This document shows, one piece after another, positions 1 through 9,101 of a DNA stretch of 64,000 nt. The position numbers were made by a program, and so were the translations under genes. The notes beneath the pieces are model-generated. The model made no database searches and was not told the origin of the DNA. It saw only the letters and a list, made by a program, of their open reading frames with translations. Every line of letters begins with the position of its first letter. Position 1 is the stretch's first letter. This DNA is from Mycolicibacterium sp. HK-90 (lineage in GTDB: Bacteria; Actinomycetota; Actinomycetes; Mycobacteriales; Mycobacteriaceae): contig NZ_CP129613.1 of the NCBI RefSeq assembly GCF_030486405.1, positions 1,302,001 through 1,366,000 of the forward strand. Direction: 5' to 3'.

Positions 1-2409
1 GGTGATGTCGACCGATTCGTCGTCGAGTTCGGTGACCTCGGGCTCGCTGCTCACCCCGGAAGCCACGTCGTCCTCGGCGGCCCGCAGCAGGCCCGAATAC
101 GACGTGCGCCGCCACGCGGTGTCGATGGACCGGTGAAAATGGCGGGCTCCCAGTCCTTCAGGCACCGGTACGGGCGGGATCGGCGGCACGACGCTGATCA
201 CCGACTCCTCCAGCACCGGGCCACCCAAGGCCGCCCAGGCCCGCAACCGGTCGAGCGCCTCGTCGTCGGAGACCTTGGCCGGCACGCACCGATCCGGCAC
301 CTCCGCCTGTCCCGGGGCGCGGCCGCGCAGCAGCCGTGACAGCCCACCGTTCGGCTCGTCGTTCGACGGGGCCCACCACGCCACCACCTGGGACTGCGCC
401 CGCGTCATCGCCACATACGTCAGCCGGCTGTCGTCGGCGGCCGCCTCGGCGCGGCCGGCCCGCGTCACCGCCGGGTCCGGTCCGCCGACCTGCAGGCACC
501 GGACCCCGTTGTCGTGGAACAGCACCAGATCCGGCTCCGGCACATAGCGATTGAACGCGAACGGCAGGTACACGACCGGGAACTGCAGGCCCTTGCTCAC
601 CCACACCGTCATGATCTGCACGGCCGCCGCGTCGCTGTCCAGGCGCCGGTTGCGCTCGGCGGCGCCGCCGCTCTCCGACCGCTGCGTGCGCAGCCAATCC
701 CGCAGGGCGGCCAGGCCGAAGCCCTCCCGGTGCGCGGTGTCGCCGAGCAGCTGGGTCAGGTGGGCCAGGTCGGTCATCAACCGTTCACCGCCCTGCCAGG
801 ACAGCACCCGTTTACCCATCCCGGCCAGCTGCGCCGCCTCGAAGATCGCCGCCACGCCACGCTCACGGGCATGGCCGGCCCAGGTGCGCAGCGTGTCGGC
901 GACCCGGTCGGTCAACGCATCACCGCCTGCGGCAAGGGTTTCCGCGGTCTCCCCGAAGAACATCGTGGCCGCCGCGGCGCGCACCAGCCCGGGCCGGTGC
1001 GGCTGGTCGAAGGCCTCCAGCAGATACAGCCAGTCCTCGGCGGCCTCGGAGCTGAAGATGTCCGAATCCCCGGTGTAGACCGCGGGGATCCCGGCGTCCA
1101 GCAGTGCGGTGTGACAGGCCCGCGCATCCTTGTGGGTCTCGACGATCACCGCGATGTCGCGGGCCTGGATCGGCCTGTCGCAGTAGGTGGCGTCGCTCGC
1201 GAGCAGCGCTCCGATGTCGGCGGCCAGGTCCCGGCCGATGTGGTCGCGCAGGTCGGCGATCGGAATCACCCTGGTGCCAGAGCCTTTGCGCGCCACCACC
1301 CGGAGCCGGAACGGATTGTTGTGCGGCGCCCCGGCCAGTCGGTGACCCTGGTGGTGCGCCTCGACATCATGGACGACGATGTCCGGTCCGCCGAGTTCGG
1401 CGCCACGCAGGACCGCCTGCAGCCGATCGACGAGCACACTGTCACTGCGCCAGTTGGTGCCGAGCGTCTGCTTGTCGCCTGCGGTGGCCGCGGCCCGGAG
1501 ATACGTGTCGATGTCGCCGCCGCGGAACGCGTAGATCGCCTGCTTGGGATCGCCGATCAGGATCAGGGTGGAACTCCCGGAGAAGGCCCGCTCGATCACC
1601 TGCCACTGCACCGGGTCGGTGTCCTGGAACTCGTAGACCATCACGATCGGCCAGCGCTGCGCCATCCGCACCCGGGCGGCCGAACCTTCGTCAGCCAGGG
1701 CTCCGGCCAGCCGGGTCAACAGATCGTCATACCCCAGCACGCCGCGGCGGCGCTTGCGAATCTCCAACTCCGCCAGCACCGCCCGCGCGAACCCAACCCG
1801 GATCCCCGCCGGGGACTCCGGCTCGGGATCCAGTGGGCGCAGCTCGGTCGCCGGATTGGCCACCACGACGCGGGCCAGCCGCAGGGCTTCGGCATAGCCC
1901 AGCTCCGGGACATCCCGCTGGGCGCCGAAGTGCGCGAGATATAGATCGTCGACGATCTCGCAGACCAACTCGTCAAGACTCTCGACCAGCGTCACACCCG
2001 AATCGCTGTCCCCGGCCACGCCGAGAGATTTCAGCACGATCTGGCAGAACTGGTGTGTGGTCGCGATGGTCGCGGCGTCGAAACCGGCCAATGCGTCGCG
2101 CAACCGTTGCCGACGGGCCTGCTGATCCTCGGAGACCAGGTACTGCAGCAGATCGTTGTCGGCCCGGGCCGGATCCTCCAACGCCACCAGCGCGCCGGCG
2201 ATCTGGTCTCGCACCCGCTCCCGCAACTCCTGGCTGGCCGCCCGGCCGAACGTGATGAGCAGCATCTGATCCAGCGTCGCCGCGCCCTCGGCCACGAACC
2301 GGGTGACCAGCCCGGCCAACGCGAAGGTCTTGCCGGTGCCCGCGCTGGCCTCCAACACCGTGGTGCTGTTGGTCTTCGGCAACGGGCCCAACAGATCGAA
2401 TACCTTCAC
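1..2409 (-). CDS. recB: Exodeoxyribonuclease V subunit RecB (C-terminus beyond the left edge)
   Basis: Motor and nuclease subunit of RecBCD, which resects DNA double-strand ends; 803 residues are in the window and the C-terminal nuclease domain is outside it. Superfamily 1 helicase motifs are visible: Walker A GTGKT (residues 24-28), LITFGRAASQELRERV, motif III GDPKQAIYAFRGG, motif IV TNWRSD, motif V VSKGLQFP and motif VI YVAMTRAQ. The start is GTG at 2409, overlapping the recC stop in a GTGA, so the two are translationally coupled. The Walker B/DExQ box reads VMVYEFQDTDP, with Tyr259 where the family has Asp (see findings). In mycobacteria RecBCD serves mainly single-strand annealing, which may relax selection on it. 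Confidence 0.93.
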   Translation of the reverse strand, partial: MKVFDLLGPLPKTNSTTVLEASAGTGKTFALAGLVTRFVAEGAATLDQMLLITFGRAASQELRERVRDQIAGALVALEDPARADNDLLQYLVSEDQQARRQRLRDALAGFDAATIATTHQFCQIVLKSLGVAGDSDSGVTLVESLDELVCEIVDDLYLAHFGAQRDVPELGYAEALRLARVVVANPATELRPLDPEPESPAGIRVGFARAVLAELEIRKRRRGVLGYDDLLTRLAGALADEGSAARVRMAQRWPIVMVYEFQDTDPVQWQVIERAFSGSSTLILIGDPKQAIYAFRGGDIDTYLRAAATAGDKQTLGTNWRSDSVLVDRLQAVLRGAELGGPDIVVHDVEAHHQGHRLAGAPHNNPFRLRVVARKGSGTRVIPIADLRDHIGRDLAADIGALLASDATYCDRPIQARDIAVIVETHKDARACHTALLDAGIPAVYTGDSDIFSSEAAEDWLYLLEAFDQPHRPGLVRAAAATMFFGETAETLAAGGDALTDRVADTLRTWAGHARERGVAAIFEAAQLAGMGKRVLSWQGGERLMTDLAHLTQLLGDTAHREGFGLAALRDWLRTQRSESGGAAERNRRLDSDAAAVQIMTVWVSKGLQFPVVYLPFAFNRYVPEPDLVLFHDNGVRCLQVGGPDPAVTRAGRAEAAADDSRLTYVAMTRAQSQVVAWWAPSNDEPNGGLSRLLRGRAPGQAEVPDRCVPAKVSDDEALDRLRAWAALGGPVLEESVISVVPPIPPVPVPEGLGARHFHRSIDTAWRRTSYSGLLRAAEDDVASGVSSEPEVTELDDESVDIT

Positions 2410-5400
2410 CGGACTGACCTTTCGGCCCGCAGCATCGGCAGCCAGAGGCGCACGGAATACTCACTCAGGCCGACCAGCCGGCTCAACGGCGCACCGCGGC
2501 CCCAGGCCCGCACATGCGCGGGTGCCTCGTCCTCGCCCGGGAATCGGCCACTGCGCCAGCGGTATCCGGCTTCGCGCTCCGGATCGTCACCGGCATGCCG
2601 CGCGGCCGCCCACGCATACGAGGTCTTGACGGGCAGCGGCAACGGTTCGCGCCGGCCCGCGTCGTAGATCGCCACCAGATCGGCCAGCAGTGCGACCGGA
2701 TCGTCCGGCCGCCCGAGGCCCTCGACCCGAGGAGTGTCACCGCGGCGGGGCCGGCCGATGCACACCGCCGACCAGTCCCGGTCCGGATGCCCAGCGGCCA
2801 ACGCCAGCAACGGGATCCACGACTGCAGCAGATGCTTGCCGTCCAGTTTCGAATAGGTCACCGACACCGATCGGTCGCCGAACACCGGGGAGACCGTGCC
2901 CGCCAGCCGCCGCCCGGTGCCCAGATCGATGTCGACGTCGTAGGCCTGCGGGTCGGTGTTGCGGTAGCGCAGCGCCTCGGTCGCCAGCAAGGCGCACTGG
3001 TCACGCAGGGCGACGGCGCGGCGCCAGCCCAACTGCCCGGGCGGCAGAGTGCCGCGGCGCCACTCGGCCTGCTGGGCATCGGCCGGGGTCATGCCGCGCA
3101 GGATGTCGCCGAGCATGCGATCGCCGACCGTCCACTCCTCGAGCGCGTCGATGTCCACCGGCATCACATCCGACACCCCGTCGACATCCCACGGCAGCGT
3201 GTACTCCAGCGCCCGGAAGAAGCCCTTCACCGGATCCTTGAAGAACGTGACGAGGTCCTCCAGCGCGACGTCCCCGGCCGGCGGCGACGGCAGCGGGCGG
3301 GCGAAGAACGCCGGCCGCTCGGCCCGTTGCCCGGCGCTGGCCTGAGCGGCGGTGAGCGCGGTCGGATCGAACGTGAACGGGCCTTCGGGGATCAGTTCCC
3401 CAGGTGTGACGTTGCGAATATCGAAGGGCTGCAACGGGTGTGAGGTGACGACGTCGATCGGGTTCTCGGTGGTGAGGTTCAGGGTGTCGATCAGCTCGGC
3501 GAGCGGCACCGCCGGTGGACGAGGCTGGCCGGAGTACTCGTTGGCGCCGGTGTAGGTGACGACGAGCGTCTGGGTGGCCGCGCCGATCGCGTCGAGCAGC
3601 AACTGGCGGTCCTCGGAACGGATGTCGCGCTCACCGGTGCGCGGATCGCGGGCCAGCACGTCGTCACCGTCGACCGCACCCAGCCGGGGAAACACTCCGT
3701 CGTCCAGCCCTACCAGGCACACCACCCGATGCGGCACCGAGCGCATCGGCACCATGGTGCACACCGTCAGCGTGCCGGTGCGGAAGTTGGCCCGCGTCGG
3801 GCGCCCGGCCAGATGCCGGTCCAGCAGCGCACGAACGTCACTGAGCCGCATGGGTGTTTCGGGAGCGCCGGCGGCCTCGCCGATATCGGCGAACTCGCGC
3901 TGCACCTGGGCCGCGGGCCACTCCTCGTCCGAGGACGCCAGCGCCTCGATCCCGGTGCTCAGTGCCGACAGCCAGTCGCCGAGTGGGCGGACCCCGCTGA
4001 GCGCGCCGACCGTGACCCGGAGCTTCTCCACGAAATCCGCGAACCGGCCGGCCAACTCGACGCGGTTGCTGCTCACGTCGTCGAGCGGCAGCGTCGTGCC
4101 CAGCCAGGCGTGCGAGTCGTCGGACATCGCCACCCCGGCCAGCACCCGGTCGATGCCGAAACGCCAGGTGTTGTGCAGAAATTCGACCCCGTAGGGGCGG
4201 CGATGCTCCTGGTCGAAGCCCCACCGGATGTTGGCCTCGCGCACCCAGGCGGTCACGGCCTCCAGGTCGTCGTCGGTGAACCCGAACCGGGCCCGCACCG
4301 GCGCGGACTCGGCCAGGTTGAGCACCTCGCTGGCGGTGGCCCGGCCACTGGCCAGCACGAGCACCGACGCGGCCACCGACAGCAGCGGATTCGTCTGCAC
4401 CAAAGCCCGATCGGCCAGCCGCACCCGCAGCTTGTGCGCCGGATGCGCACCTCGCACCACGTCGCCGAGGCCGAACCCCGCCGTAATCAACGGGGCATAG
4501 GTCTCGATGTCGGGGCACATCACCAGGATGTCGCGTGGCTCCAGCGTCGGGTCGTCGGCGAGCAGCCCCAGCAGCACCTCGCGCAGGACCTCGATCTGCC
4601 GGGCCGGGCCGTGACAGCTGTGCACCTGTACCGAGCGGTCCTCGCGCGGGGCCACCCGCCCGGCCGGGCGCATCGCGTTCGCGGCGATGTCGGACTGCAG
4701 CCAGCCCAGCAGCGTGTGGGGCTCGGCGCCGGTTCTGCCCAGGTGTTCGTCGGTGTCGGGAACCGGCAGGCTGCGCTGCAGTTCCCGCACATCCCGGCCG
4801 AGGGTGGCCAACAGCGGGTGACCGACCTCGCGGTGGCTGTCGTCCTGCCGGCGGGGGAGGGGGCCGGTGTGAGCTGCTGCCAGGGACCGCCACAGGTCAT
4901 CGCTGGGATGCGGCAGCCACAGATGCAGATCGTGATGGGTGGCAAGCGCGGTGAGCAGTTCGATCTCGGTGACGGGCAAGCGGGTATGCCCGAACAGCGA
5001 CAGCCGGTCGGGCAGATCGCTGGGTGACACCGTCAGCCGGGCAAGGGTTTTCGCGTGCCGGATGTGCGGTGGATCGGCATCGATGCGCTCGATCAGTGCC
5101 TGCCACAGCGGCTGCTGCCAGGCCAGGTCGTCGGGCAGACCCTCCCAGTCGACCAGCAGCTGCGGACGCTGCCGCGCGTAGGAGGCGAACAACCCGGCCA
5201 GCCGGCGGGCCACCGCGTAGCGCCGGCCTTGCCGCAGCTCGTACTCGTCGCCGATCTCGAAATGGCCCAGGTGGGTGGCGACCGCCGCACACCACGGCTG
5301 GTCGAGGTTGTCGTCGATGACCGACAGCAGCGGCCAGGCCATCGCGTCGGCCGACCAGGGATCGTCCTCGTCCGTCCCGGTCAGCTCGGCGATCAGTGAA

Positions 5401-5597
5401 CGCGGATTGCGGAATTCGACCGCCGCGCACACGCCCAGCCGGTTCGACAGCCGCTGACTCAACCAGCGCTCCACGCCCTTGGCCGGGACCAGCACCAGCT
5501 CCTGGGCGAACGGGTCAGCCGGAGGGTGCGAGAGCAGATCTGCCAGCCCGTCGGCGAGCAGATCGGTGCGCTCGGCCCGGTGCAGGTGCAATGCCAT
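2406..5597 (-). CDS. recC: Exodeoxyribonuclease V subunit RecC
   Basis: RecC of the RecBCD helicase-nuclease, about 1,063 residues and typical for the family. It begins MALHLHRAERTDLLADGL. The body shows RecC features: VLVPAKGVERWLSQRL near the N-terminus, LFGHTRLPVTEIELLTALA, VHSCHGPARQIEVLREVLLGLL, ILVMCPDIETYAPLI and MRSVPHRVVCLVGLDDGVFPR. RecC is a catalytically inactive helicase-like subunit that holds RecB and RecD and scans for recombination signals. It is the first gene of a minus-strand recC-recB unit with a 4-base overlap; recD would follow beyond the left edge. Only 24 bases separate it from the MFS gene upstream, so readthrough from there is possible. Confidence 0.95.
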   Translation of the reverse strand: MALHLHRAERTDLLADGLADLLSHPPADPFAQELVLVPAKGVERWLSQRLSNRLGVCAAVEFRNPRSLIAELTGTDEDDPWSADAMAWPLLSVIDDNLDQPWCAAVATHLGHFEIGDEYELRQGRRYAVARRLAGLFASYARQRPQLLVDWEGLPDDLAWQQPLWQALIERIDADPPHIRHAKTLARLTVSPSDLPDRLSLFGHTRLPVTEIELLTALATHHDLHLWLPHPSDDLWRSLAAAHTGPLPRRQDDSHREVGHPLLATLGRDVRELQRSLPVPDTDEHLGRTGAEPHTLLGWLQSDIAANAMRPAGRVAPREDRSVQVHSCHGPARQIEVLREVLLGLLADDPTLEPRDILVMCPDIETYAPLITAGFGLGDVVRGAHPAHKLRVRLADRALVQTNPLLSVAASVLVLASGRATASEVLNLAESAPVRARFGFTDDDLEAVTAWVREANIRWGFDQEHRRPYGVEFLHNTWRFGIDRVLAGVAMSDDSHAWLGTTLPLDDVSSNRVELAGRFADFVEKLRVTVGALSGVRPLGDWLSALSTGIEALASSDEEWPAAQVQREFADIGEAAGAPETPMRLSDVRALLDRHLAGRPTRANFRTGTLTVCTMVPMRSVPHRVVCLVGLDDGVFPRLGAVDGDDVLARDPRTGERDIRSEDRQLLLDAIGAATQTLVVTYTGANEYSGQPRPPAVPLAELIDTLNLTTENPIDVVTSHPLQPFDIRNVTPGELIPEGPFTFDPTALTAAQASAGQRAERPAFFARPLPSPPAGDVALEDLVTFFKDPVKGFFRALEYTLPWDVDGVSDVMPVDIDALEEWTVGDRMLGDILRGMTPADAQQAEWRRGTLPPGQLGWRRAVALRDQCALLATEALRYRNTDPQAYDVDIDLGTGRRLAGTVSPVFGDRSVSVTYSKLDGKHLLQSWIPLLALAAGHPDRDWSAVCIGRPRRGDTPRVEGLGRPDDPVALLADLVAIYDAGRREPLPLPVKTSYAWAAARHAGDDPEREAGYRWRSGRFPGEDEAPAHVRAWGRGAPLSRLVGLSEYSVRLWLPMLRAERSVR

Positions 5598-5621
5598 CGA
5601 AAGACACGATAGGAGACCCGG

Positions 5622-6872
5622 TCAGAGTGTTGCCGCGTTTGGTGCCGACAGTGCGGCGGGTCGGGCGGCCAGTGCGACGAGCAGCGTGATCACCCCCGCG
5701 ATCAGGAACGCCACCCGCACCGTGAACAGGTCGGCCGCACCGCCCAACAGTGCGGCGGCAAACGGGCGCGAGCCCAGGAAGCCGACGAGCCACAGCGCCA
5801 TGATGCGGCCCCGCAGTTCCTCGGGGGCCCGCTCCTGCACGACCGTGCTCAGGCCCGTCATCGCCCAGCCGAAACCCAGGCCCGCGATCGCGAAACCGGC
5901 CAAGGCCAGGGCCGTCACGGTGCTCAGCGCGAGCAAGCCGGAGCCGGCCACCAGTAGCCACAGCCCGACCGTCGAAACCTGGGCGGACGGCAGCCGGCCC
6001 CGCATCGCGGCCAGCACGACCATGCCGACCGCCGCGCCGACGCCGAACGCCGCCGACAGCGCGCCGACCAGGTGCGTGCCGCCGCCGAGCTCCTCGGCCA
6101 TCGACGGGGTGAGGGTGATCGACGGATCGGAGGCGAACCCGACCGTGGTCACGGCGATCAGGGCCAGCAACAGCGGCCGGTCCCGCCAGACGTAGGCCAG
6201 CGCCGCGCGCACCCGGTAGTCGCCGTCGGGGTTGTGCCGCGGCCGGGCCGGGAAGGTGACGAGCAGCAGGAAGATCGCGAACACCATGTGCAGGCCCGCG
6301 CTGATCGCGAAGCCCGGCGCCGCACCGAGATGCGCGGCCAGATAGGCGCCGATGGCCGGGCCCAGGATCCGGCCGATGGTCATCGGAATGCTGTTGAGCG
6401 CCATGGCCGTCGGCAGTTCGCCGGCCCGGATCAGGCTCGGCACCACCGACTGCATGGCCGGCCCGCCGATCACGAATCCGAATCCGACGAGCGTCGAGCC
6501 CACCAGCACCGGTATCGCCGCATCGGTGCCCTGCAGATCCGGTGCCAGGCCCAGCCACACCGCCGTCGACCCGGAGCCGACGATGCACAGCACCCGGCCC
6601 CACAGGATCTGGCGGGCGGGGTTGCCGACGTCGGCCCACTTGCCACTGGTCGGGCTGAGGATGAGCTGGGGGAGGAACTGCGCGACGCCGACCAGGCCGA
6701 CCATCACCGCCGAGCCGGTGGCCTCGAAGATGACGATGGCGGCCACGATGCCGTGCGTCCACACCGCGACGACCGAGAACATCTTGCCCCAGAACAGCGC
6801 ACCGAAGACCGGGTCGAACATCAGGCGCAGGGCACCGCGCGGCTGCGGGCGGGCAGTGGTCTGGGCCGTCAC
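5622..6872 (-). CDS. MFS exporter, MFS_3-like multidrug or siderophore efflux type
   Basis: Major facilitator superfamily permease of about 416 residues with roughly 12 hydrophobic segments. The chosen start is GTG at 6872 (VTAQTTARPQPRG), which overlaps the stop of the upstream MarR gene in a GTGA; a longer open frame exists but its Arg-rich N-terminus is antisense to the MarR gene and is not credible. The sequence VFGALFWGKMFSVVAVWTHGIVAAIVIFE resembles enterobactin exporter (EntS)-like MFS_3 proteins. Coupling to a MarR repressor suggests drug or xenobiotic efflux under substrate-responsive control. The substrate cannot be read from the sequence. Confidence 0.87.
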   Translation of the reverse strand: MTAQTTARPQPRGALRLMFDPVFGALFWGKMFSVVAVWTHGIVAAIVIFEATGSAVMVGLVGVAQFLPQLILSPTSGKWADVGNPARQILWGRVLCIVGSGSTAVWLGLAPDLQGTDAAIPVLVGSTLVGFGFVIGGPAMQSVVPSLIRAGELPTAMALNSIPMTIGRILGPAIGAYLAAHLGAAPGFAISAGLHMVFAIFLLLVTFPARPRHNPDGDYRVRAALAYVWRDRPLLLALIAVTTVGFASDPSITLTPSMAEELGGGTHLVGALSAAFGVGAAVGMVVLAAMRGRLPSAQVSTVGLWLLVAGSGLLALSTVTALALAGFAIAGLGFGWAMTGLSTVVQERAPEELRGRIMALWLVGFLGSRPFAAALLGGAADLFTVRVAFLIAGVITLLVALAARPAALSAPNAATL

Positions 6873-7345
6873 GATCCGATGCCCCGCTCGAAATCGGTGA
6901 CCAGCTGCTGCAGCAGGTCGACGAGCTTGTCGACGTCGGCCTCGGGCCACCCGGCCACGGTCTCGGCGACCATGTCCCGGCGCCGTTCGGTGACCTCGGC
7001 GAGCGCCGTACGGCCTTTTTCGGTCAGGGCCAGCACGCACCGGCGCTGATCATCGGTGGCAAGGGTCTTGGTGAGCAGGCCCGTAGTGACCACGTTGGCC
7101 ACGGTGCGGCTGGCGGTCGAGTGCTCGACGGCCATGTACTCGGCGACGTCGCCGACCGACGCGCTCAACCCCGCCTTCTCCCGCTGCTCGACGGCCCGCA
7201 ACACCCGCAGCGTCGACAGCGACGGCACGACGCCGGACGCGTCGATCAGCCGGCGCCGCCAGCCCGGGCGTTGCCGGACGACGTGGATGCGCACCAGAAG
7301 CTCATCGAGTTCGTCGTAGCGAGGCACTATATGTGCATAGCACAT
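6869..7345 (-). CDS. MarR family transcriptional regulator
   Basis: Winged-helix MarR regulator of 158 residues at most. The recognition region reads VGDVAEYMAVEHSTASRTVANVV, followed by the wing GLLTKTLATDDQRRCVLALTEKGR, which is the family signature. It is translationally coupled to the MFS exporter and likely represses both genes. The ATG at 7345 lies inside a perfect palindrome (7330-7346). A GTG at 7327 (reading VPRYDELDELL) is an alternative start that would leave the palindrome as an upstream operator. Neither start has a good Shine-Dalgarno, so the message may be leaderless. Confidence 0.88.
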   Translation of the reverse strand: MCYAHIVPRYDELDELLVRIHVVRQRPGWRRRLIDASGVVPSLSTLRVLRAVEQREKAGLSASVGDVAEYMAVEHSTASRTVANVVTTGLLTKTLATDDQRRCVLALTEKGRTALAEVTERRRDMVAETVAGWPEADVDKLVDLLQQLVTDFERGIGS

Positions 7346-7346
7346 A
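7330..7346. promoter_or_regulatory. Candidate MarR operator palindrome
   Basis: Perfect inverted repeat TATGTGC-ATA-GCACATA with 7-base arms, covering the ATG start option of the MarR gene. MarR proteins usually autoregulate through a palindrome of about this size near their own promoter. Assignment by position and symmetry only. Confidence 0.55.
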
Positions 7347-7402
7347 GATGTATTTTGAAGCGAATATCGATGAGTGCCCCGCGTGCTTCACACGTGAGCG
7401 CC

Positions 7403-7420
7403 CTTCAGTTGGTGCTGAAG
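7403..7420 (-). terminator. Weak hairpin downstream of echA3
   Basis: Stem CTTCAG with loop TTGGTG and matching CTGAAG, 26 bases past the echA3 stop. There is no U tract, so termination is only a possibility. Confidence 0.25.
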
Positions 7421-7445
7421 TGACAGAGGAGACGCGCGCGAGCGA

Positions 7446-8156
7446 TCAGCCCGCGAACTCCTTTGCCAGCCCGTCGATTCCAGCCTTGATCGCGGTCAGC
7501 GCCTCGGCGCGGGCCTTCAGCTTGCTGGCCACGTGCGCCCCGGCGTGCAGGGTCGTGGCGGCCTCGGCAGCCACCTGCTGAGCCCGGGAGAGCACCGCCT
7601 CGGCCTCGACGACCTCATCTACCCAACCGCCCGCGATCGCCGCGTCGCCGGTGAACACCGCGGCCATCGAGATCGCCCGCTGGAAGGTGGCCGGCGTCAA
7701 CCGCATCCGCATGATCTCGATGGCCGCGATTGGCAGCGTCATCCCGATCTTCACCTCGTTGGCCTGGCACCGCGCCGTCGTCGCACCGATCCGGTGATCG
7801 CCGGACAGCAGCAGGAACGAACCCATCGCGATCGCGTGCCCGGTGGCGGCCATGATCACCGGCACCGGGAAGGTCAGGCACCGCACCGACAATTCGAAAC
7901 CGCCGGCGAGCATGGCGAGGGTGGCCGCCACGTCGCCCGACGAGAACACGCTGAGGTCGAACCCGCCGCTGAACACCTTCGAATTGCCCGCCAGCACCAC
8001 GGCTTTCACCTCGCCGGCGGCCGCGCCCTGGGCCGCCTGGTCCAATGCCGCGTTGATCTCGGCCTGCATCGCAGGCGACAGTGCGTTGACTTTGCCGTCG
8101 TCCATCGCGATCGTGGCGACGGCATCGTTGACCTCGTAGCTCACCAGGCTGCTCAT
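7446..8156 (-). CDS. echA3: Crotonase/enoyl-CoA hydratase family protein EchA3
   Basis: 236-residue crotonase-fold protein beside recC, the position of echA3 (Rv0632c) in M. tuberculosis. An oxyanion-hole strand is visible (VFSGGFDLSVF), with the second strand ATGHAIAMGSFLLLSGD. At the first catalytic position, where hydratases carry GGGxELAL, this protein has MGSFLLL, so the first catalytic Glu is not present. The second Glu appears to be kept in ANEVKIGM. Lipid or acyl-CoA handling is likely, but classical hydratase activity should not be assumed. Confidence 0.85.
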   Translation of the reverse strand: MSSLVSYEVNDAVATIAMDDGKVNALSPAMQAEINAALDQAAQGAAAGEVKAVVLAGNSKVFSGGFDLSVFSSGDVAATLAMLAGGFELSVRCLTFPVPVIMAATGHAIAMGSFLLLSGDHRIGATTARCQANEVKIGMTLPIAAIEIMRMRLTPATFQRAISMAAVFTGDAAIAGGWVDEVVEAEAVLSRAQQVAAEAATTLHAGAHVASKLKARAEALTAIKAGIDGLAKEFAG

Positions 8157-8179
8157 CGCACAGATGCTAGCGAGTGGGC

Positions 8180-9031
8180 TCAGGCGCGATGACGCCTGCC
8201 GGAGGTCGCCGGCTTGATCAGATCGGTCTCGGGATCGTCGTCGTCGTAATCATCGTCGTCATCGTCGGGGGTGGCCTCGTAGCGATCGCGCCAGCGGGAC
8301 CGCACCTCGGCGCCCAGGGCATTGATGCGGTTGATCTCCGAGCGCAGCACCTGCTCGTCGCTCTCCTTGGCCGCGTACTGGAAATACGTCAGCACGCCGC
8401 GCAACAACTCCAGCTTCTGCTTCTCCCGCCGGGCCCGGTCATGGGTGGTCAGCAGCTCCATACGGTCCACCGGCGGCAGCGTCGCCCAGTCCAGCACCGC
8501 GGTGTTGCGCAGTTTGCGGCCACTGGGCTTGCCGCCGGTGGCGGGCTCGTCATAGTAGGTGATCGCGCCGTCGAACCGCGACGCGATGGCCTCGCCGAGC
8601 TGCTTGCGGTCCAGCGCCGAATCCCACACGATGCGCCACTCCTGCGACGGCGCCAGGTACGGGATCTCGGCGGGAAGATTCAACGGGACGATGTCGACAT
8701 AGTTGTCGTCATACGAACTTTCGTACTTCCCGACCGTGGGCGGATTCGCGAACTCGAACCGCAATCCGTAGGCCGGCCGTTGCCCGTAGTTGCGGACGAC
8801 GAGCTCGACCAGATGCCAATCGGCGCTGCTCGGTTCCATGAACATCGACACATTCGGCTGCGTCAGCTCGGCCTGCCGCTCCTTGGCCTTCAGGTACTGC
8901 CGCCACGCATAGATCAGCGCGATGACGACGACGACGATCGCCACCCATGCCGCGAGCGCCGTCCACGCGCCCGGTTCGAAACTAGCCAACTCACGCCCCC
9001 GCTCCGTGACTGAATCGAGAATCCCCACCAA
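8180..9031 (-). CDS. Conserved membrane-anchored mycobacterial protein (Rv0633c-like)
   Basis: 283 residues of unknown function. One membrane segment near residues 22-42 (AWTALAAWVAIVVVVIALIYAW) is followed by a basic stretch and a large domain with an Ig-like beta pattern (VELVVRNYGQRPAYGLRFEF), then a charged helical region. The C-terminus carries a run of about a dozen acidic residues (DDDDDDYDDDDPETD) before a basic tail. Orientation and the place between echA3 and the next genes match Rv0633c. No catalytic motif was recognised. Confidence 0.75.
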   Translation of the reverse strand: MVGILDSVTERGRELASFEPGAWTALAAWVAIVVVVIALIYAWRQYLKAKERQAELTQPNVSMFMEPSSADWHLVELVVRNYGQRPAYGLRFEFANPPTVGKYESSYDDNYVDIVPLNLPAEIPYLAPSQEWRIVWDSALDRKQLGEAIASRFDGAITYYDEPATGGKPSGRKLRNTAVLDWATLPPVDRMELLTTHDRARREKQKLELLRGVLTYFQYAAKESDEQVLRSEINRINALGAEVRSRWRDRYEATPDDDDDDYDDDDPETDLIKPATSGRRHRA

Positions 9032-9101
9032 GTGGGTATATCACGGACTTTCGGCGCGGGCAGCGGTCCGGCTCAGCAAACTTCGGCCATTTGGGGCCAG
9101 G

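Noticed and set aside
514..1944. A 476-codon plus-strand frame over recB
   Set aside because: Antisense to the well-supported recB helicase; composition is that of a shadow.
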